A stretch of 64,000 bases of DNA from Bacillus sp. ISL-41 (GCF_018613235.1 NZ_JAGGQP010000034.1:1-64000); one strand, 5' to 3'; counted from the first letter of the stretch, positions 44,183 to 53,932 are shown. Made by a program: numbers and translations. Notes: a model not told the origin generated them from the sequence alone.

Positions 44183-45553
44183 TTATTTAATAAACAGCTT
44201 CACTTTCTTCAGCGCATTCTTGGTGTTAGGATACCGGAAAGGAAGATCGAAGCGAGTGGTTTGCTTCAATATGCTTTTTTCATGTGAAAATACATCGAAG
44301 CTGCCCTGTCCATGATAAGCACCGATACCGCTTTCACCTACACCGCCAAATGGCAGGTACGGTGAGCTTAAGTGGTAGACGGTATCATTGATGCATCCAC
44401 CGCCAAATGATATATGTTCAAGAATCATTTTCTGGACCTGTTCACTTTCAGAGAAGATATAGAGTGCGAGCGGCTTAGGCCGAGCATTGATTCTGGTTAT
44501 CATATCAGATAAATCCTCGTATTCCAGGACAGGCAGAATCGGACCGAAAATTTCGTCCTCCATCACTTCATCTTCCCAGTTGATATTGGTTAGAACGGTA
44601 GGCTCTATTGAAAGCTTTTCTTCATTTGTTCTTCCGCCAAAGAATGTGTCACCATTATCGAGGAAACCCGTTAGTCTGTTAAAATGCCGCTCACTTACAA
44701 TTTTCGTAAAGTTTCCGCTTGAAATCGCATCCAATGAGTATAATTCCTCTACTGATTCTTTTAACAGCTTTAAAAATTCATCTTTTACACTTCTATGGAT
44801 ATAAAGATAGTCCGGAGCAACACAGGTTTGTCCTGCATTCATGAACTTGCCCCATGCAACTCTCTTTGCTGCAAACTTTAAATGGGCATCATGGTGTACA
44901 ATGCATGGACTTTTACCTCCTAATTCAAGGGTAACGGGAGTAAGTTTCTTAGCTGCCGCTTCCATTATGATCTTTCCCACCGGAACACTTCCTGTAAAGA
45001 AGATATAATCCAGTTTCTCTCTTAAAAGTCCCTGGCTGGTTTCCACTCCGCCTTCAACAACAGCCAGATATTCCTCAGGAAAATTATCATGAATGAGCTT
45101 CGCGAGGACCCCGGAGGTACGGGGAGTAAGCTCTGAAGGCTTTAAGATGGCACAGTTTCCGGCAGCGATAGCTCCAATTAAAGGGGCTACCGCCAGTTGG
45201 AAAGGATAGTTCCATGGAGCAATGACAAGAGCTACTCCATACGGTTCGGGATATATATAGCTTTTAGACCCTAACAAAGTCAGAGTAGATTTTACTTTTC
45301 TTGGCTTTGCCCATTTGCGGACATGCTTTATGGTAAACCGCAACTCCTCAAGTACTATTCCAATTTCGGTTAGGTATGAATCAAACTCAGTCTTATTCAA
45401 GTCCGCCTTTAAGGCATCCATCAGTTCCTGTTCATGGGATTTGATCAAGCTTCTTAATAATCTCAGAGCCTCAAGCCTGAATGGAATTTCCTTTGTTTTT
45501 CCACTGAAAAAAAACTGTCTTTGTTTCTCTATTAGTCCACTGTAATTCTCCAT
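44183..45553 (-). CDS. aldehyde dehydrogenase (YwdH-like, class 3 type)
   Basis: 456 residues, oxidising an aldehyde to the acid with NAD(P). The catalytic Cys244 is in FMNAGQTCVAPDYL and the general base Glu210 in TLELGGKSPCIV; the nucleotide-binding FFTGSVPVGK is at about 185-194. Length and termini fit B. subtilis YwdH, and there is no transmembrane tail. It is followed by a small gene of unknown function. Confidence 0.93.
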   Translation of the reverse strand: MENYSGLIEKQRQFFFSGKTKEIPFRLEALRLLRSLIKSHEQELMDALKADLNKTEFDSYLTEIGIVLEELRFTIKHVRKWAKPRKVKSTLTLLGSKSYIYPEPYGVALVIAPWNYPFQLAVAPLIGAIAAGNCAILKPSELTPRTSGVLAKLIHDNFPEEYLAVVEGGVETSQGLLREKLDYIFFTGSVPVGKIIMEAAAKKLTPVTLELGGKSPCIVHHDAHLKFAAKRVAWGKFMNAGQTCVAPDYLYIHRSVKDEFLKLLKESVEELYSLDAISSGNFTKIVSERHFNRLTGFLDNGDTFFGGRTNEEKLSIEPTVLTNINWEDEVMEDEIFGPILPVLEYEDLSDMITRINARPKPLALYIFSESEQVQKMILEHISFGGGCINDTVYHLSSPYLPFGGVGESGIGAYHGQGSFDVFSHEKSILKQTTRFDLPFRYPNTKNALKKVKLFIK

Positions 45554-45756
45554 CCTGTCCCCTCCAATAAGAATAAAAAGTTTCTCTTTATTTTCCCCAT
45601 TTCATATAATCCATACCTAATTGGATTTAATAGTTCAATTCATACCTTTTACAATAGTAAATAAAGGGTAGATTATATACATGTGCGTTATACAAACCTT
45701 AATGTGAACCAGAGTTTTATTTTGTATGACCTAAGAATTTTCAAGGAGGTTATCTG

Positions 45757-46401
45757 ATGAAAGTACTTGTCGTAGGTGCAAATGGACAGATTGGCAAACA
45801 ACTCGTTGATCTGCTTAAAGAAAGCAGCGAACATGATGTAAGAGCGATGCTGAGAAAACCGGAACAAACTCCGGAGTTTGAAGAAAAAGGTGTTGAAACT
45901 GTAATCGCCAGCCTTGAAGGTACCGTTGAAGACATCGCATCTGCAGCAAAAGGCTGCGATGCCATTGTGTTCGCAGCAGGTTCAGGAGGACATACAGGTT
46001 TGGATAAAACTCTGTTAGTGGATCTTGACGGCGCTGTGAAAACGGTGGAGGCTGCAGAACAGGCTGGGATTGACCGGTTCATAATGGTCAGTGCCCTGCA
46101 AGCACACAAAAGAGAGAATTGGTCTGAAGCCATTAAGCCTTATTATGTAGCAAAACACTATGCGGATCGCGCTTTATTGCAGAGCAGCCTTAATTATACA
46201 ATCATCAGGCCTGGCGGGTTACTGAACGAAGCAGGTACGGGTAAAATTGAGGTTGCTGAGAACCTGAAAACGGGCTCGATTCCAAGAGTTGATGTAGCAA
46301 AAACCGTATTGGCATGCTTAAAAGCGAAAAATACATTCAAGAAATCTTTTGATTTAATTTCTGGAGAAACTGATATTGTTGATGCTCTTAAAAACATTTA
46401 A
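45757..46401 (+). CDS. NAD(P)-binding SDR-like oxidoreductase (YhfK family)
   Basis: 214 residues, an atypical short-chain dehydrogenase. The Rossmann glycine motif is VVGANGQIGKQLV (about 5-17), and the active-site region is MVSALQAHKRENW with the catalytic-like YYVAKHYAD further on. The size and sequence match B. subtilis YhfK. Substrate unknown. AAGGAGGTTATCTG precedes ATG 45757. Confidence 0.88.
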   Translation: MKVLVVGANGQIGKQLVDLLKESSEHDVRAMLRKPEQTPEFEEKGVETVIASLEGTVEDIASAAKGCDAIVFAAGSGGHTGLDKTLLVDLDGAVKTVEAAEQAGIDRFIMVSALQAHKRENWSEAIKPYYVAKHYADRALLQSSLNYTIIRPGGLLNEAGTGKIEVAENLKTGSIPRVDVAKTVLACLKAKNTFKKSFDLISGETDIVDALKNI

Positions 46402-46410
46402 TCAGCATCA

Positions 46411-46446
46411 AAAAGAGAGTTTGCCATGCTGGTAAACTCTCCTTTT
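46411..46446. terminator. bidirectional terminator
   Basis: GAGAGTTTGCCA pairs with TGGTAAACTCTC, followed by CTTTTTC; a good stop for YhfK-like and for the channel gene. Confidence 0.88.
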
Positions 46447-46448
46447 TC

Positions 46449-47546
46449 TTATTCTGCTTCTTCTGATGTGAAATGGTTAGTTTTATCACTCATTTGGAAG
46501 GTTATTGCTGGCAGCTGAATATTTTTATCGACAAAAATCGCTGCTACCATATGTCTCAATTTACTTTCGATCTTCTCTTTAATTTCAAAGTTAACGACCG
46601 GAATTTCGATCAGGAACTCCATTGCCTTGCTGTGGAAATCAATAAAACGGATATCAGGTTCCGGAGAATCAAGGATTCCTTCCTCATTTTCCTTAATTTC
46701 GTGTACCGCTTGTTCAAGCAGTGCCTGCACCATATGGGTATCTGTTCCAAAAGCGACACTCACCTTTACCTGAGCCATCATTCTTGCGCTGGTTCGGTTC
46801 TTGACGATCTGTTCGATAAAATACTGGTTAGGAACAATCAAAGTCCCTTCCTTTGCAGTACGGATAATTGTAGATCTTAAGCGGATATTTTCTACCCGTC
46901 CGACCTTATCATTGATCTCAATGATTTCCCCTACCTCGATTGGTCTTTCAAACAAAATAATGATACCCGATACAAAGTTACCAGCAACATTCCTCATGCC
47001 AAAACCAATACCAATGCCAAGAACTCCAAAAACGGCTCCTATCGCAGTCAGGTTGATCCCGACACTGGTCAGACTTACAGCCAGTGCGGCAAACATAACA
47101 GTATAGTATATTATTTGGTTGAAAGTGTAGCCCAATCCTCTATCCACTCCGTAGTAATCGTAGATCGAGGATAAAATATACTTATTGAAAAGCTTAACTA
47201 GCCTGTGTGCCAGCGAAACGATCAGGAAGGCTATGACAATCAGCAAGATTGTCACCTTTACTTCCCCATGGGTATATAGCGGTTCAAATAACCATTCATT
47301 CTCTGAGAAGGTTAATAGGAGTAAAATGATAATCCCATAAAAAGTTACCCAGTCCGCAAGCGAATCGATTATCGGCAGAGATCTTTGGAAGAATCTCGAA
47401 TCTTGTGCAGCCGAAACCTTAGCAACCCTTTTTATTAGCCAATTTCCTACTATAATGATCACTAAAAATACAGCAAGTCTGATAATATCGCCGCGAGAAA
47501 TGTCCCTAATAAAAGTATCTACCATGTGTCCCACCTGCAATTCCAA
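46449..47546 (-). CDS. small-conductance mechanosensitive channel (MscS family)
   Basis: 365 residues with about five membrane segments. The pore helix and beta domain have the MscS pattern AIGAVFGVLGIGIGFGMRNV, then NFVSGIIILFERPIEVGEII and the LRSTIIRTAKEGTLIVPNQ stretch. It relieves turgor during osmotic down-shock. It resembles B. subtilis YkuT in being short. Monocistronic, convergent with the YhfK-like gene. Confidence 0.9.
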   Translation of the reverse strand: MELQVGHMVDTFIRDISRGDIIRLAVFLVIIIVGNWLIKRVAKVSAAQDSRFFQRSLPIIDSLADWVTFYGIIILLLLTFSENEWLFEPLYTHGEVKVTILLIVIAFLIVSLAHRLVKLFNKYILSSIYDYYGVDRGLGYTFNQIIYYTVMFAALAVSLTSVGINLTAIGAVFGVLGIGIGFGMRNVAGNFVSGIIILFERPIEVGEIIEINDKVGRVENIRLRSTIIRTAKEGTLIVPNQYFIEQIVKNRTSARMMAQVKVSVAFGTDTHMVQALLEQAVHEIKENEEGILDSPEPDIRFIDFHSKAMEFLIEIPVVNFEIKEKIESKLRHMVAAIFVDKNIQLPAITFQMSDKTNHFTSEEAE

Positions 47547-47644
47547 TATATCAGTCTATTCCTGTAAAACAAGGGCATTAAACTTAACAGGGATAAAAGC
47601 AGCGGATCTGCTCAAATTCAGTATAAAGACTTCAAATCATATAA

Positions 47645-47668
47645 AAAGACTGCCTCGGCAGCCTAACA
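47645..47668 (-). terminator. terminator after the minus-strand CotF-like pair
   Basis: On the minus strand CTGCC pairs with GGCAG with a short loop and is followed by TCTTTTTATAT. Confidence 0.6.
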
Positions 47669-47751
47669 AGGAGAAATATAAAATTTCACTCAGAGTAATG
47701 TCCAGAGTCCAGCGCTTGCCGGGGCTAAACAAAGCCCATGCACTTTTCATA

Positions 47752-48048
47752 TTAATCCGCAAGGTTCAAAGCGGTATCGGCAGTATCCAAATCCACTCTG
47801 ATTTGTTCCCCAAGGTTATGCGGGTGGTAAAATCCCATTTCGATCATATACTCTGAAATGTTTTCATGAGCTTCTACAGCCGCCCTCAGCTGTTCTCGAA
47901 ATGCCTCCCTTAATTCGGGCGTGGCAGTTTCCGTGATTGCGAATGAAAGGTTTCGGATCCCTGACTTAATGGAAATCAAATAATCCGTTGAAATTACCTG
48001 GTCTGTCATTCCTGCCATACCCGCCAGATTGTGCAAGATGTTCGTCAT
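47752..48048 (-). CDS. CotF-like spore coat protein (YraF-like), minus-strand copy
   Basis: 98 residues, all-helical, with the CotF/ferritin-like core IKSGIRNLSFAITETATPEL and MIEMGFYHPHNLGEQIRVDL. It is a paralog of the plus-strand protein at 48611 (ITETA and ELR motifs shared). It overlaps the small upstream gene by four bases (ATGA), so translation is coupled. AGGAGGA lies nine bases upstream. Probably a spore-coat component. Confidence 0.82.
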   Translation of the reverse strand: MTNILHNLAGMAGMTDQVISTDYLISIKSGIRNLSFAITETATPELREAFREQLRAAVEAHENISEYMIEMGFYHPHNLGEQIRVDLDTADTALNLAD

Positions 48049-48254
48049 GCCCGATTCTCCTCCTTCTTGGTCAATAGCTCCTTCATCCGATTGATGTGTG
48101 CGGTTGTTGCCGCCACTTCATCGGCTAAAATTTCTTTTAGCCGTAAGTCCTTAACAAGCAAGCCCATGGCTGTTGCTTTTGTCAATGTCACACTTTTGAA
48201 CGTCATAACCTCCAGCAATTCAAGGGTCTCATGTATACCTAAATATTTCGTCAT
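48045..48254 (-). CDS. small CotF-partner protein (YraG-like), minus-strand copy
   Basis: 69 residues: MTKYLGIHETLELLEVMTFK and a charged helical tail. It shares the HETxE start with the plus-strand protein at 48384 and resembles the first half of CotF. The start is ATG 48254, eight bases after AGGAGA; a TTG two codons upstream is in frame but has no good site. First gene of a two-gene unit. Confidence 0.75.
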   Translation of the reverse strand: MTKYLGIHETLELLEVMTFKSVTLTKATAMGLLVKDLRLKEILADEVAATTAHINRMKELLTKKEENRA

Positions 48255-48383
48255 CAGCAATCTCTCCTAATTTTGTGAGCTCTCCCTGTTATATTTCCAT
48301 TAAAACAATTCATTATTCTGTCATTCTGTATAAACACCCTCCATAATTGGAAAATTAGATATGTTCTTATTGGAGGTGATTTT

Positions 48384-48611
48384 ATGGAAAAAGAAACACT
48401 TGCCTTCCATGAAACAATGGAAGCTCATGAAATATTGAACCTTAAAACGATTAGTGTCCTTAAATCAAAATTAATGCAAGGCCTCTGTTTTGATAACGAA
48501 TTAAAAGCATTGATGGAAAAAGATGTCCAACAGTCGATCGCAGCAATTGATGAATTGAAAGTATTTTATAAAGGTGCTAGAACAAAACCATTGCAGGAAG
48601 GTGAAGTCTAA
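48384..48611 (+). CDS. small CotF-partner protein (YraG-like), plus-strand copy
   Basis: 75 residues, MEKETLAFHETMEAHEILNL then a helical basic/acidic remainder. It corresponds to the YraG-type short proteins of the B. subtilis yra cluster (yraD, yraE, adhB, yraF, yraG). TTGGAGGTGA precedes the ATG. It ends in the base that begins the next gene's start codon. Confidence 0.8.
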   Translation: MEKETLAFHETMEAHEILNLKTISVLKSKLMQGLCFDNELKALMEKDVQQSIAAIDELKVFYKGARTKPLQEGEV

Positions 48612-48973
48612 TGGAAATGGATTACCTCGATCCCCAGGGTGCTGAGCACATGCCCGAGATGGCCGATGCATCATTTGCGCTGGACTTTCTTCTCTGGATC
48701 AAAACTGGTATACACACTTACGGTATTGCCATCACTGAAACAGCCAATGCAGAGCTTAGGAAAACATTATACAAACAAATGGAACAAGCGATTGACCTTC
48801 ACGCTGAAGTTTCCGACTTGATGATGAAGAAGGGCTGGCTGTACCCCCATGATGTAGGAAAGCAGGTGGAACTGGATTTAAAATCTGCGGACATGGCAGT
48901 AAGTATCGGAAAGATGGATTTATTCCCAATTGACACGGATCGGCTTGGAATGTTCGCGACACCAGATAAATAA
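48611..48973 (+). CDS. CotF-like spore coat protein (YraF-like), plus-strand copy
   Basis: 120 residues with the CotF core WIKTGIHTYGIAITETANAE and MMKKGWLYPHDVGKQVELDL. GGAAGGTGAAG lies within the end of the preceding gene, and the start overlaps its stop by one base. It is followed 16 bp later by adhB, the order seen in the B. subtilis yra cluster. The protein is probably incorporated in the coat; its partner may be the preceding small protein. Confidence 0.84.
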   Translation: MEMDYLDPQGAEHMPEMADASFALDFLLWIKTGIHTYGIAITETANAELRKTLYKQMEQAIDLHAEVSDLMMKKGWLYPHDVGKQVELDLKSADMAVSIGKMDLFPIDTDRLGMFATPDK

Positions 48974-48989
48974 AGGAGGAATGTCTATT

Positions 48990-50126
48990 ATGAAAGCCGT
49001 TACGTATCAAGGGAGCAAAAATATACAAGTCAAAAATGTAAAAGATCCTGAAATAAAGAATTCAGATGACATCATCATAAAAGTAACCGCTTCAGCTATT
49101 TGTGGGTCTGATTTGCACCTTTTGCATCAAATGATCCCGAACTTGCCTACAGATTATGTAATTGGGCACGAACCAATGGGTGTAGTCGAAGAAGTGGGAC
49201 CTGGTGTGAACAAACTAAAGAAAGGCGATAGAGTGATTATTCCTTTCAATGTCAGCTGCGGAGAATGCTGGTATTGTAAAAATGACATCACTTCACAATG
49301 TGATAATTCCAATCCTCATGGAGAAATGGGCGGTTTCTTTGGCTACTCAGAAACAACGGGTGGTTATGCTGGCGGCCAGGCCGAATATATGCGTGTACCT
49401 TACGGAAATTTCACTCCTTTTAAAATCCCCGAGGATTGTGAAGTTGAGGATGAAAAACTTGTACTTTTGGCTGATGCTGCAGCAACAGCATTATGGAGCG
49501 TTGACCATGCAGGTGTCAAATCAGGCGACACAGTGGTAGTTTTAGGCTGCGGTCCGGTTGGTTTGCTCGCACAAAAATTCGCCTGGTTCAAAGGGGCGAA
49601 GAGAGTAATAGCTGTTGATCATTTAAACTACCGTTTAAAGCATGCAAAAAAGACAAATAAAGTAGAAACAGTTAACATAGAGGAACACCAGAATACCGGC
49701 GAATACCTGAAAGAGATCACCAAAGGCGGAGCTGATATTGTCATTGATTGCACAGGCATGAGCGGGAAAATGTCTCCGCTTGAATACCTGGCTACTGGCT
49801 TGAAGCTGCATGGAGGTGCGATGGGCGGTCTTGTCATAGCCTCTCAGGCTGTCCGCAAGGCTGGTACAATCCAAATCACTGGTGTCTATGGAGGCAGATA
49901 TAATGCTTTTCCACTGGGAGACATCTTCCAGAGAAACGTGGATCTCAAAATGGGCCAGGCACCGGTAATCCCTTATATGTCCTACCTTTATGATATTATT
50001 TCTACAGGAAAAATGGATCTAAGCGATGTCATCACTCATGTGTTGCCGCTCGACCAGGCGAAACACGGCTATCAAATTTTTGATACCAGGACAGATGGCT
50101 GCATTAAAGTGGTCCTGAAGCCGTAA
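48990..50126 (+). CDS. adhB: zinc-dependent alcohol dehydrogenase AdhB
   Basis: 378 residues, the same as B. subtilis AdhB. The catalytic zinc site is Cys38 (AICGSDLHL), His60 and Glu61 (GHEPMG); the structural zinc Cys90, 93, 96 and 104 are in CGECWYCKNDITSQC. The NAD-binding motif is VVLGCGPVGLLAQKFAW (about 181-197). The start chosen is ATG 48990, nine bases after AAAGGAGGA; ATG 48981 directly touches that site. It is probably made with the CotF-like pair during sporulation. Confidence 0.92.
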   Translation: MKAVTYQGSKNIQVKNVKDPEIKNSDDIIIKVTASAICGSDLHLLHQMIPNLPTDYVIGHEPMGVVEEVGPGVNKLKKGDRVIIPFNVSCGECWYCKNDITSQCDNSNPHGEMGGFFGYSETTGGYAGGQAEYMRVPYGNFTPFKIPEDCEVEDEKLVLLADAAATALWSVDHAGVKSGDTVVVLGCGPVGLLAQKFAWFKGAKRVIAVDHLNYRLKHAKKTNKVETVNIEEHQNTGEYLKEITKGGADIVIDCTGMSGKMSPLEYLATGLKLHGGAMGGLVIASQAVRKAGTIQITGVYGGRYNAFPLGDIFQRNVDLKMGQAPVIPYMSYLYDIISTGKMDLSDVITHVLPLDQAKHGYQIFDTRTDGCIKVVLKP

Positions 50127-50137
50127 AGCCTGAACCA

Positions 50138-50166
50138 AAACGTCCCATTTTCAGGGACGTTTTTAG
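50138..50166. terminator. adhB terminator
   Basis: AACGTCCC pairs with GGGACGTT, followed by TTTTA. The opposite strand has fewer T. Confidence 0.82.
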
Positions 50167-50168
50167 GT

Positions 50169-51410
50169 TCATAAGAATATTGGTGATAAGGCTTTGGTTT
50201 CATTGATAAAAATAAAGGCATTATATCTTCTGGCAACATAGGATGGAACATAATTGCCCAAGTGTTCGAGCTCAGGATCATAGACGACCCCGATGGCTCG
50301 ATGGCCTAAAACACGATCAAAGTCCCTTTCGTTTGCCTGATTGAATAAAATATACTTATCGAATGCTCCTGCCTGGTGCAAAGCATCCTCCCAGCTTCCA
50401 GCCTGAGCCTCCGGAACGTCTTTTACATCGACAGAACCGCCCCACTGATCAGAAGCAATCACTGTGCCATGGTGTGTACCAAAACCAATAGCGTAAACAT
50501 CCTGGCCATATTTTTCCCTTAGAATTTGCCCAACATTTATCATGCCTTCATCCGCCATATCTGTTGCCCTTGCATCTCCAATATGGGTATTATGCTCCCA
50601 TATGATGGCTTTGGCACCTTCCCCATGGGCGTGCACGACCTTTTCAAGTGCGCTCACCATGTGGGTATCACGGATGTTCCAATCCTCTGCACCGCCTGTG
50701 GCCATTGCCCGGTAGTAACGTTCAGCGTCTAGCATGACAAGGCTGTTAACCTCCAAATTCAAGTCGCCCTCCTGCTCTTTTGGGTAACTCTTCCGTTTTT
50801 TCTGAAGATCAATCAGGACCTTTATGACTTCCTCTGTACAATTTTCTCCATAATAAGCTGATGAAATCGCATAATTCTCCCCTCGTCGATCAAAGGGTTC
50901 GAAGCAGGAAAAAGCTTGCTTCGCCGATTCGACATCATCAGGCGATATTTTTTCAAGCTGCCTGATGATTTCTTCCATTGACTCCCACAGACTGTAAACA
51001 TCAAGACCGTAGAAACCAACTGGTTTTTCTGCAGACTCATTATAGTTCTTTAACCAACTTACAAGTTCAAGTATTTCTTCATTTGCCCACATCCAGGAAG
51101 GCCAACGGTCGAAATCTTTAAGTGCTGTATGAGCGTCGGTGACACGATACCCTTTAATATATTGATTCACAGTGAAACACGATGGCCAGTCACCTTCTAC
51201 AGCAATAAAAGAAAACCCATGGTCTGCAATCAATCTTTTGCTGATTTCTGCCCTGATGGTATAGAATTCGGATGTTCCGTGAGAAGCTTCTCCCAGCATC
51301 ACATACTGTTTTTCTGCTGCAGATTCTACAATTGCATCGAGGTCATCATATGTATCAAATCTTACTGCATGATTTTTAATAGATTGAAACAGATCACCTT
51401 TTGTAGCCAT
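50169..51410 (-). CDS. erythromycin esterase-family protein
   Basis: 413 residues with the family marks MLGEASHGTSEFY (about 37-49), IAVEGDWPSCFTVN (about 69-82) and IWEHNTHIGDARATDM with the active-site-like His. EreA and EreB hydrolyse the macrolide lactone, but most environmental members have no known drug activity, so resistance should not be assumed. GGAGGTGCACC precedes the start. Monocistronic. Confidence 0.85.
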   Translation of the reverse strand: MATKGDLFQSIKNHAVRFDTYDDLDAIVESAAEKQYVMLGEASHGTSEFYTIRAEISKRLIADHGFSFIAVEGDWPSCFTVNQYIKGYRVTDAHTALKDFDRWPSWMWANEEILELVSWLKNYNESAEKPVGFYGLDVYSLWESMEEIIRQLEKISPDDVESAKQAFSCFEPFDRRGENYAISSAYYGENCTEEVIKVLIDLQKKRKSYPKEQEGDLNLEVNSLVMLDAERYYRAMATGGAEDWNIRDTHMVSALEKVVHAHGEGAKAIIWEHNTHIGDARATDMADEGMINVGQILREKYGQDVYAIGFGTHHGTVIASDQWGGSVDVKDVPEAQAGSWEDALHQAGAFDKYILFNQANERDFDRVLGHRAIGVVYDPELEHLGNYVPSYVARRYNAFIFINETKALSPIFL

Positions 51411-51621
51411 GGTGCACCTCCGCTTTTATAACTTTTTTTTCGTTATGCATGATTAAATGGATTGAACTAATATGCTGGCTATCCGTTCATTGATTGTCCT
51501 TTTGGCTGCAGACTATTATTAATTTACCCTTTCTTCCCACAAGAAATCTGTATTCTGGAAAATTAGAGGGATTTGAATGAGCACATAGAAATATATAGTA
51601 AATAATATTAGGAGGTTGACA

Positions 51622-51948
51622 ATGGAGTTTAAAGATTATGAAGAGTTTTGGCCTTTCTATTTATCGCAGCATAGTAAACGTTCAACAAGAGGATGGCATT
51701 TTGTTGGTACAAGTTTCGTTTTCGTATTTTTGGTCGCTGCTTTCATTACGTTTAACTTCTGGTTAATATTGTTGGCTCCAGTCACTGCTTACGCGTTCGC
51801 ATGGTTCAGCCATTTCTTTATCGAAGGCAACAAGCCAGCCACATTCGGGCACCCAGTCTGGTCACTCCGTGCAGATTTCCGCATGTACAGGTTAATCTTA
51901 TTAGGTAAGCTGGACAAGGAGCTGGACAAACATAAGTTGGCAGGTTAA
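51622..51948 (+). CDS. DUF962/Mpo1-like membrane protein
   Basis: 108 residues with about two membrane segments (WHFVGTSFVFVFLVAAFITF and WLILLAPVTAYAFAWFSHFF) and the signature SRKRSTRGWH-like LSQHSKRSTRGWH plus HFFIEGNKPATFGHPVWS with its clustered His. The family includes yeast Mpo1, an Fe-dependent dioxygenase for 2-hydroxy fatty acids; the bacterial role is not known. The start is ATG 51622, six bases after AGGAGG. Confidence 0.85.
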   Translation: MEFKDYEEFWPFYLSQHSKRSTRGWHFVGTSFVFVFLVAAFITFNFWLILLAPVTAYAFAWFSHFFIEGNKPATFGHPVWSLRADFRMYRLILLGKLDKELDKHKLAG

Positions 51949-51954
51949 ATTTTT

Positions 51955-51996
51955 ACAAAAAAACAAACCCATTCTGCATAGGATTGGGTTTGTTTG
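51955..51996. terminator. bidirectional terminator DUF962 / yeeI
   Basis: AAACAAACCCA pairs with TGGGTTTGTTT; the minus strand has a long T run, serving yeeI. Confidence 0.85.
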
Positions 51997-52005
51997 ATGA
52001 AACAA

Positions 52006-52722
52006 TTAAGCTAAATCAACATTATGGTATACCTGCTGGACATCCTCTAAATCTTCCAGCGCATCAACTAGCTTCTCGAATTGTTCCTGCGACTCTGGGT
52101 CCAGAGCAACTTCATTCTGAGGCAGCATTGTCAGTTCAGCAACAGTAAAATCTGTGATACCGGCATTCCTGAATGCCTCCTGGATTGCGTGGAATTGTTC
52201 AGGCTCACCATAAATAATGATGGATTCATCTTCTTCTAGGATATCGCGTGCATCAACATCCGCTTCCATCAATATTTCCAATGCCTCATCAGCAGACTTT
52301 CCTTCAAATCCGATTACTGCTGTTTTGTCGAACATATAAGATACAGATCCTGCTACTCCCATATTGCCGCCGTTCTTTCCAAAAGCAGCTCGCACGTTGG
52401 AAGCCGTACGGTTTACGTTGTTTGTAAGTGCATCAACGATCACCATGGATCCATTAGGTCCAAAACCTTCGTATCGAAGCTCCTGATAATTTTCTTCGGC
52501 TCCGCCCTTGGCTTTTTCGATTGCACGGTCAATGATGACTCTTGGTACATTATATGTCTTTGCTCTTTCGAGGACGAATTTCAGCGCCTGGTTGGATTCT
52601 GGATTTGGTTCACCCTGTCTGGCTGCAACATAAATCTCAAGCGCAAATTTCGAATAAACCCTGCTTGTATTTGCATCCTTGGACGCTTTCTTCTCTTTAA
52701 TGTTGTTCCATTTACGACCCAT
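52006..52722 (-). CDS. yeeI: YebC/PmpR-family protein YeeI
   Basis: 238 residues with the three-domain TACO1/YebC fold. The N-terminus [20 protein letters not shown] and the [20 protein letters not shown] stretch match B. subtilis YeeI. Family members have been described both as DNA-binding regulators and as ribosome factors that ease poly-proline stalling. The start chosen is ATG 52722, with AAAGAGAGTG upstream, over a GTG three codons earlier. Confidence 0.92.
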   Translation of the reverse strand: MGRKWNNIKEKKASKDANTSRVYSKFALEIYVAARQGEPNPESNQALKFVLERAKTYNVPRVIIDRAIEKAKGGAEENYQELRYEGFGPNGSMVIVDALTNNVNRTASNVRAAFGKNGGNMGVAGSVSYMFDKTAVIGFEGKSADEALEILMEADVDARDILEEDESIIIYGEPEQFHAIQEAFRNAGITDFTVAELTMLPQNEVALDPESQEQFEKLVDALEDLEDVQQVYHNVDLA

Positions 52723-52939
52723 AAATTCCACTCTCTTTCAACTTATATCAGATAGCTGCAATGTTTATACATGTAGCAGCTGCTGCTCACAGATAATATT
52801 ATACCTTAAATGAAAGATTTGTTAAGAGGTTAGTATACTGTGGAAGCAAAGAGTACATGTCCCAATAGGCACTGGTGGAGCACGAAAAAGAATTTGTGTC
52901 TCAATACGGGTTATTAGAACATGAAACTTCGCCCAACTG

Positions 52940-53932
52940 CTAAAGCACCTCTCCCCCAATTAGTTCATAGGATTTTATTCGGTCCTCAAATGAATACGTA
53001 ATGGTCAGGATCATGATTTCATCCGGGTTAAACTTCTTGTGTAATTCGATCAATCCATCTTTTACTTGCTTTGGATTCCCCATGATCATTCTTCGCTTCA
53101 TGTTTTCGACAGTTTCATATTCTTCTGGCGAAAGCTTGTAATTCTTTGCGTCTTCAATAGAAGGTACACCGGATGTTCCTTCACCTTTTCCCTGCTGGAT
53201 ACTCCATATGAGTGAGCTTAATGCAATCTCTTCCGCCTGTTCAGTGGTTTCAGCGCAAATGGCCGAAACCGTCAAAATGGTTTGCGGAGATGTTGGGCTC
53301 CCTGGCAAGAAAGAGTCATAGTAAACTTGCAAAATGTCTCGAGGGTCTTTGTCGCTCATAAATAAACCAAACGCATAAGCCATACCGTACTCAGCCGCGA
53401 GCCTTGCGCTTTTTTCACTCGTACCTAGAAGCCACGGTTCCGGACGGACTTCTGGGAATGGTGCGGCTTTGATTTTAGCAAATTCACTGTCTTCCGGATG
53501 ACTGTCATTAATAAAATGAAGAAAGTTCTTCAATGATTCAGGCAGTTTCCAAACATTTTGCAGGAAGTTATCTGTTAAAGCATTGGTTACTTCTGCAGAC
53601 CCTCCTGGTGCCCGGCCGATTCCGATATCAACCCGGCCTGGGAACAATGTTGCAAGCAAATTATAAAGCTCAGCCACTTTATACGGTTTGTAGTGAGGTA
53701 GCAATACAGCACCAGAACCTATTCGAATCTTACTTGTCCTTGCCCCAATATAGGGCAGCATGACCTCGGGTGCAGGACATGCCAAACCAGGTATATTATG
53801 GTGCTCAGCGATCCAGTAACGCGTATACCCTAATTTTTCGGCAATCTGTGCAAGTAATACGGATTGCTCCAATGCATCTCTGGCAGTCTGCTTCGCCGAT
53901 ATCGGAGCCTGGTCAAGTATGCTTATCTTCAT
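52940..53932 (-). CDS. LLM-class flavin-dependent monooxygenase
   Basis: 330 residues, a bacterial luciferase-like TIM barrel that uses reduced FMN. Marks are AEKLGYTRYWIAEHHNIPGL (about 33-52), IRIGSGAVLLPHYKPYKVAE and PGRVDIGIGRAPGGS. The MsnO8-type group includes B. subtilis YwcH and YceB. Substrate unknown. AAAGGAGTAAGCC lies within the end of the upstream gene, four bases separate them, and both are probably one operon. Confidence 0.88.
   Translation of the reverse strand: MKISILDQAPISAKQTARDALEQSVLLAQIAEKLGYTRYWIAEHHNIPGLACPAPEVMLPYIGARTSKIRIGSGAVLLPHYKPYKVAELYNLLATLFPGRVDIGIGRAPGGSAEVTNALTDNFLQNVWKLPESLKNFLHFINDSHPEDSEFAKIKAAPFPEVRPEPWLLGTSEKSARLAAEYGMAYAFGLFMSDKDPRDILQVYYDSFLPGSPTSPQTILTVSAICAETTEQAEEIALSSLIWSIQQGKGEGTSGVPSIEDAKNYKLSPEEYETVENMKRRMIMGNPKQVKDGLIELHKKFNPDEIMILTITYSFEDRIKSYELIGGEVL

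Noticed and set aside
50169-51410. Erythromycin esterase as an antibiotic-resistance gene
   Set aside because: Family membership alone does not show macrolide activity; many environmental members have none, and there is no resistance context.
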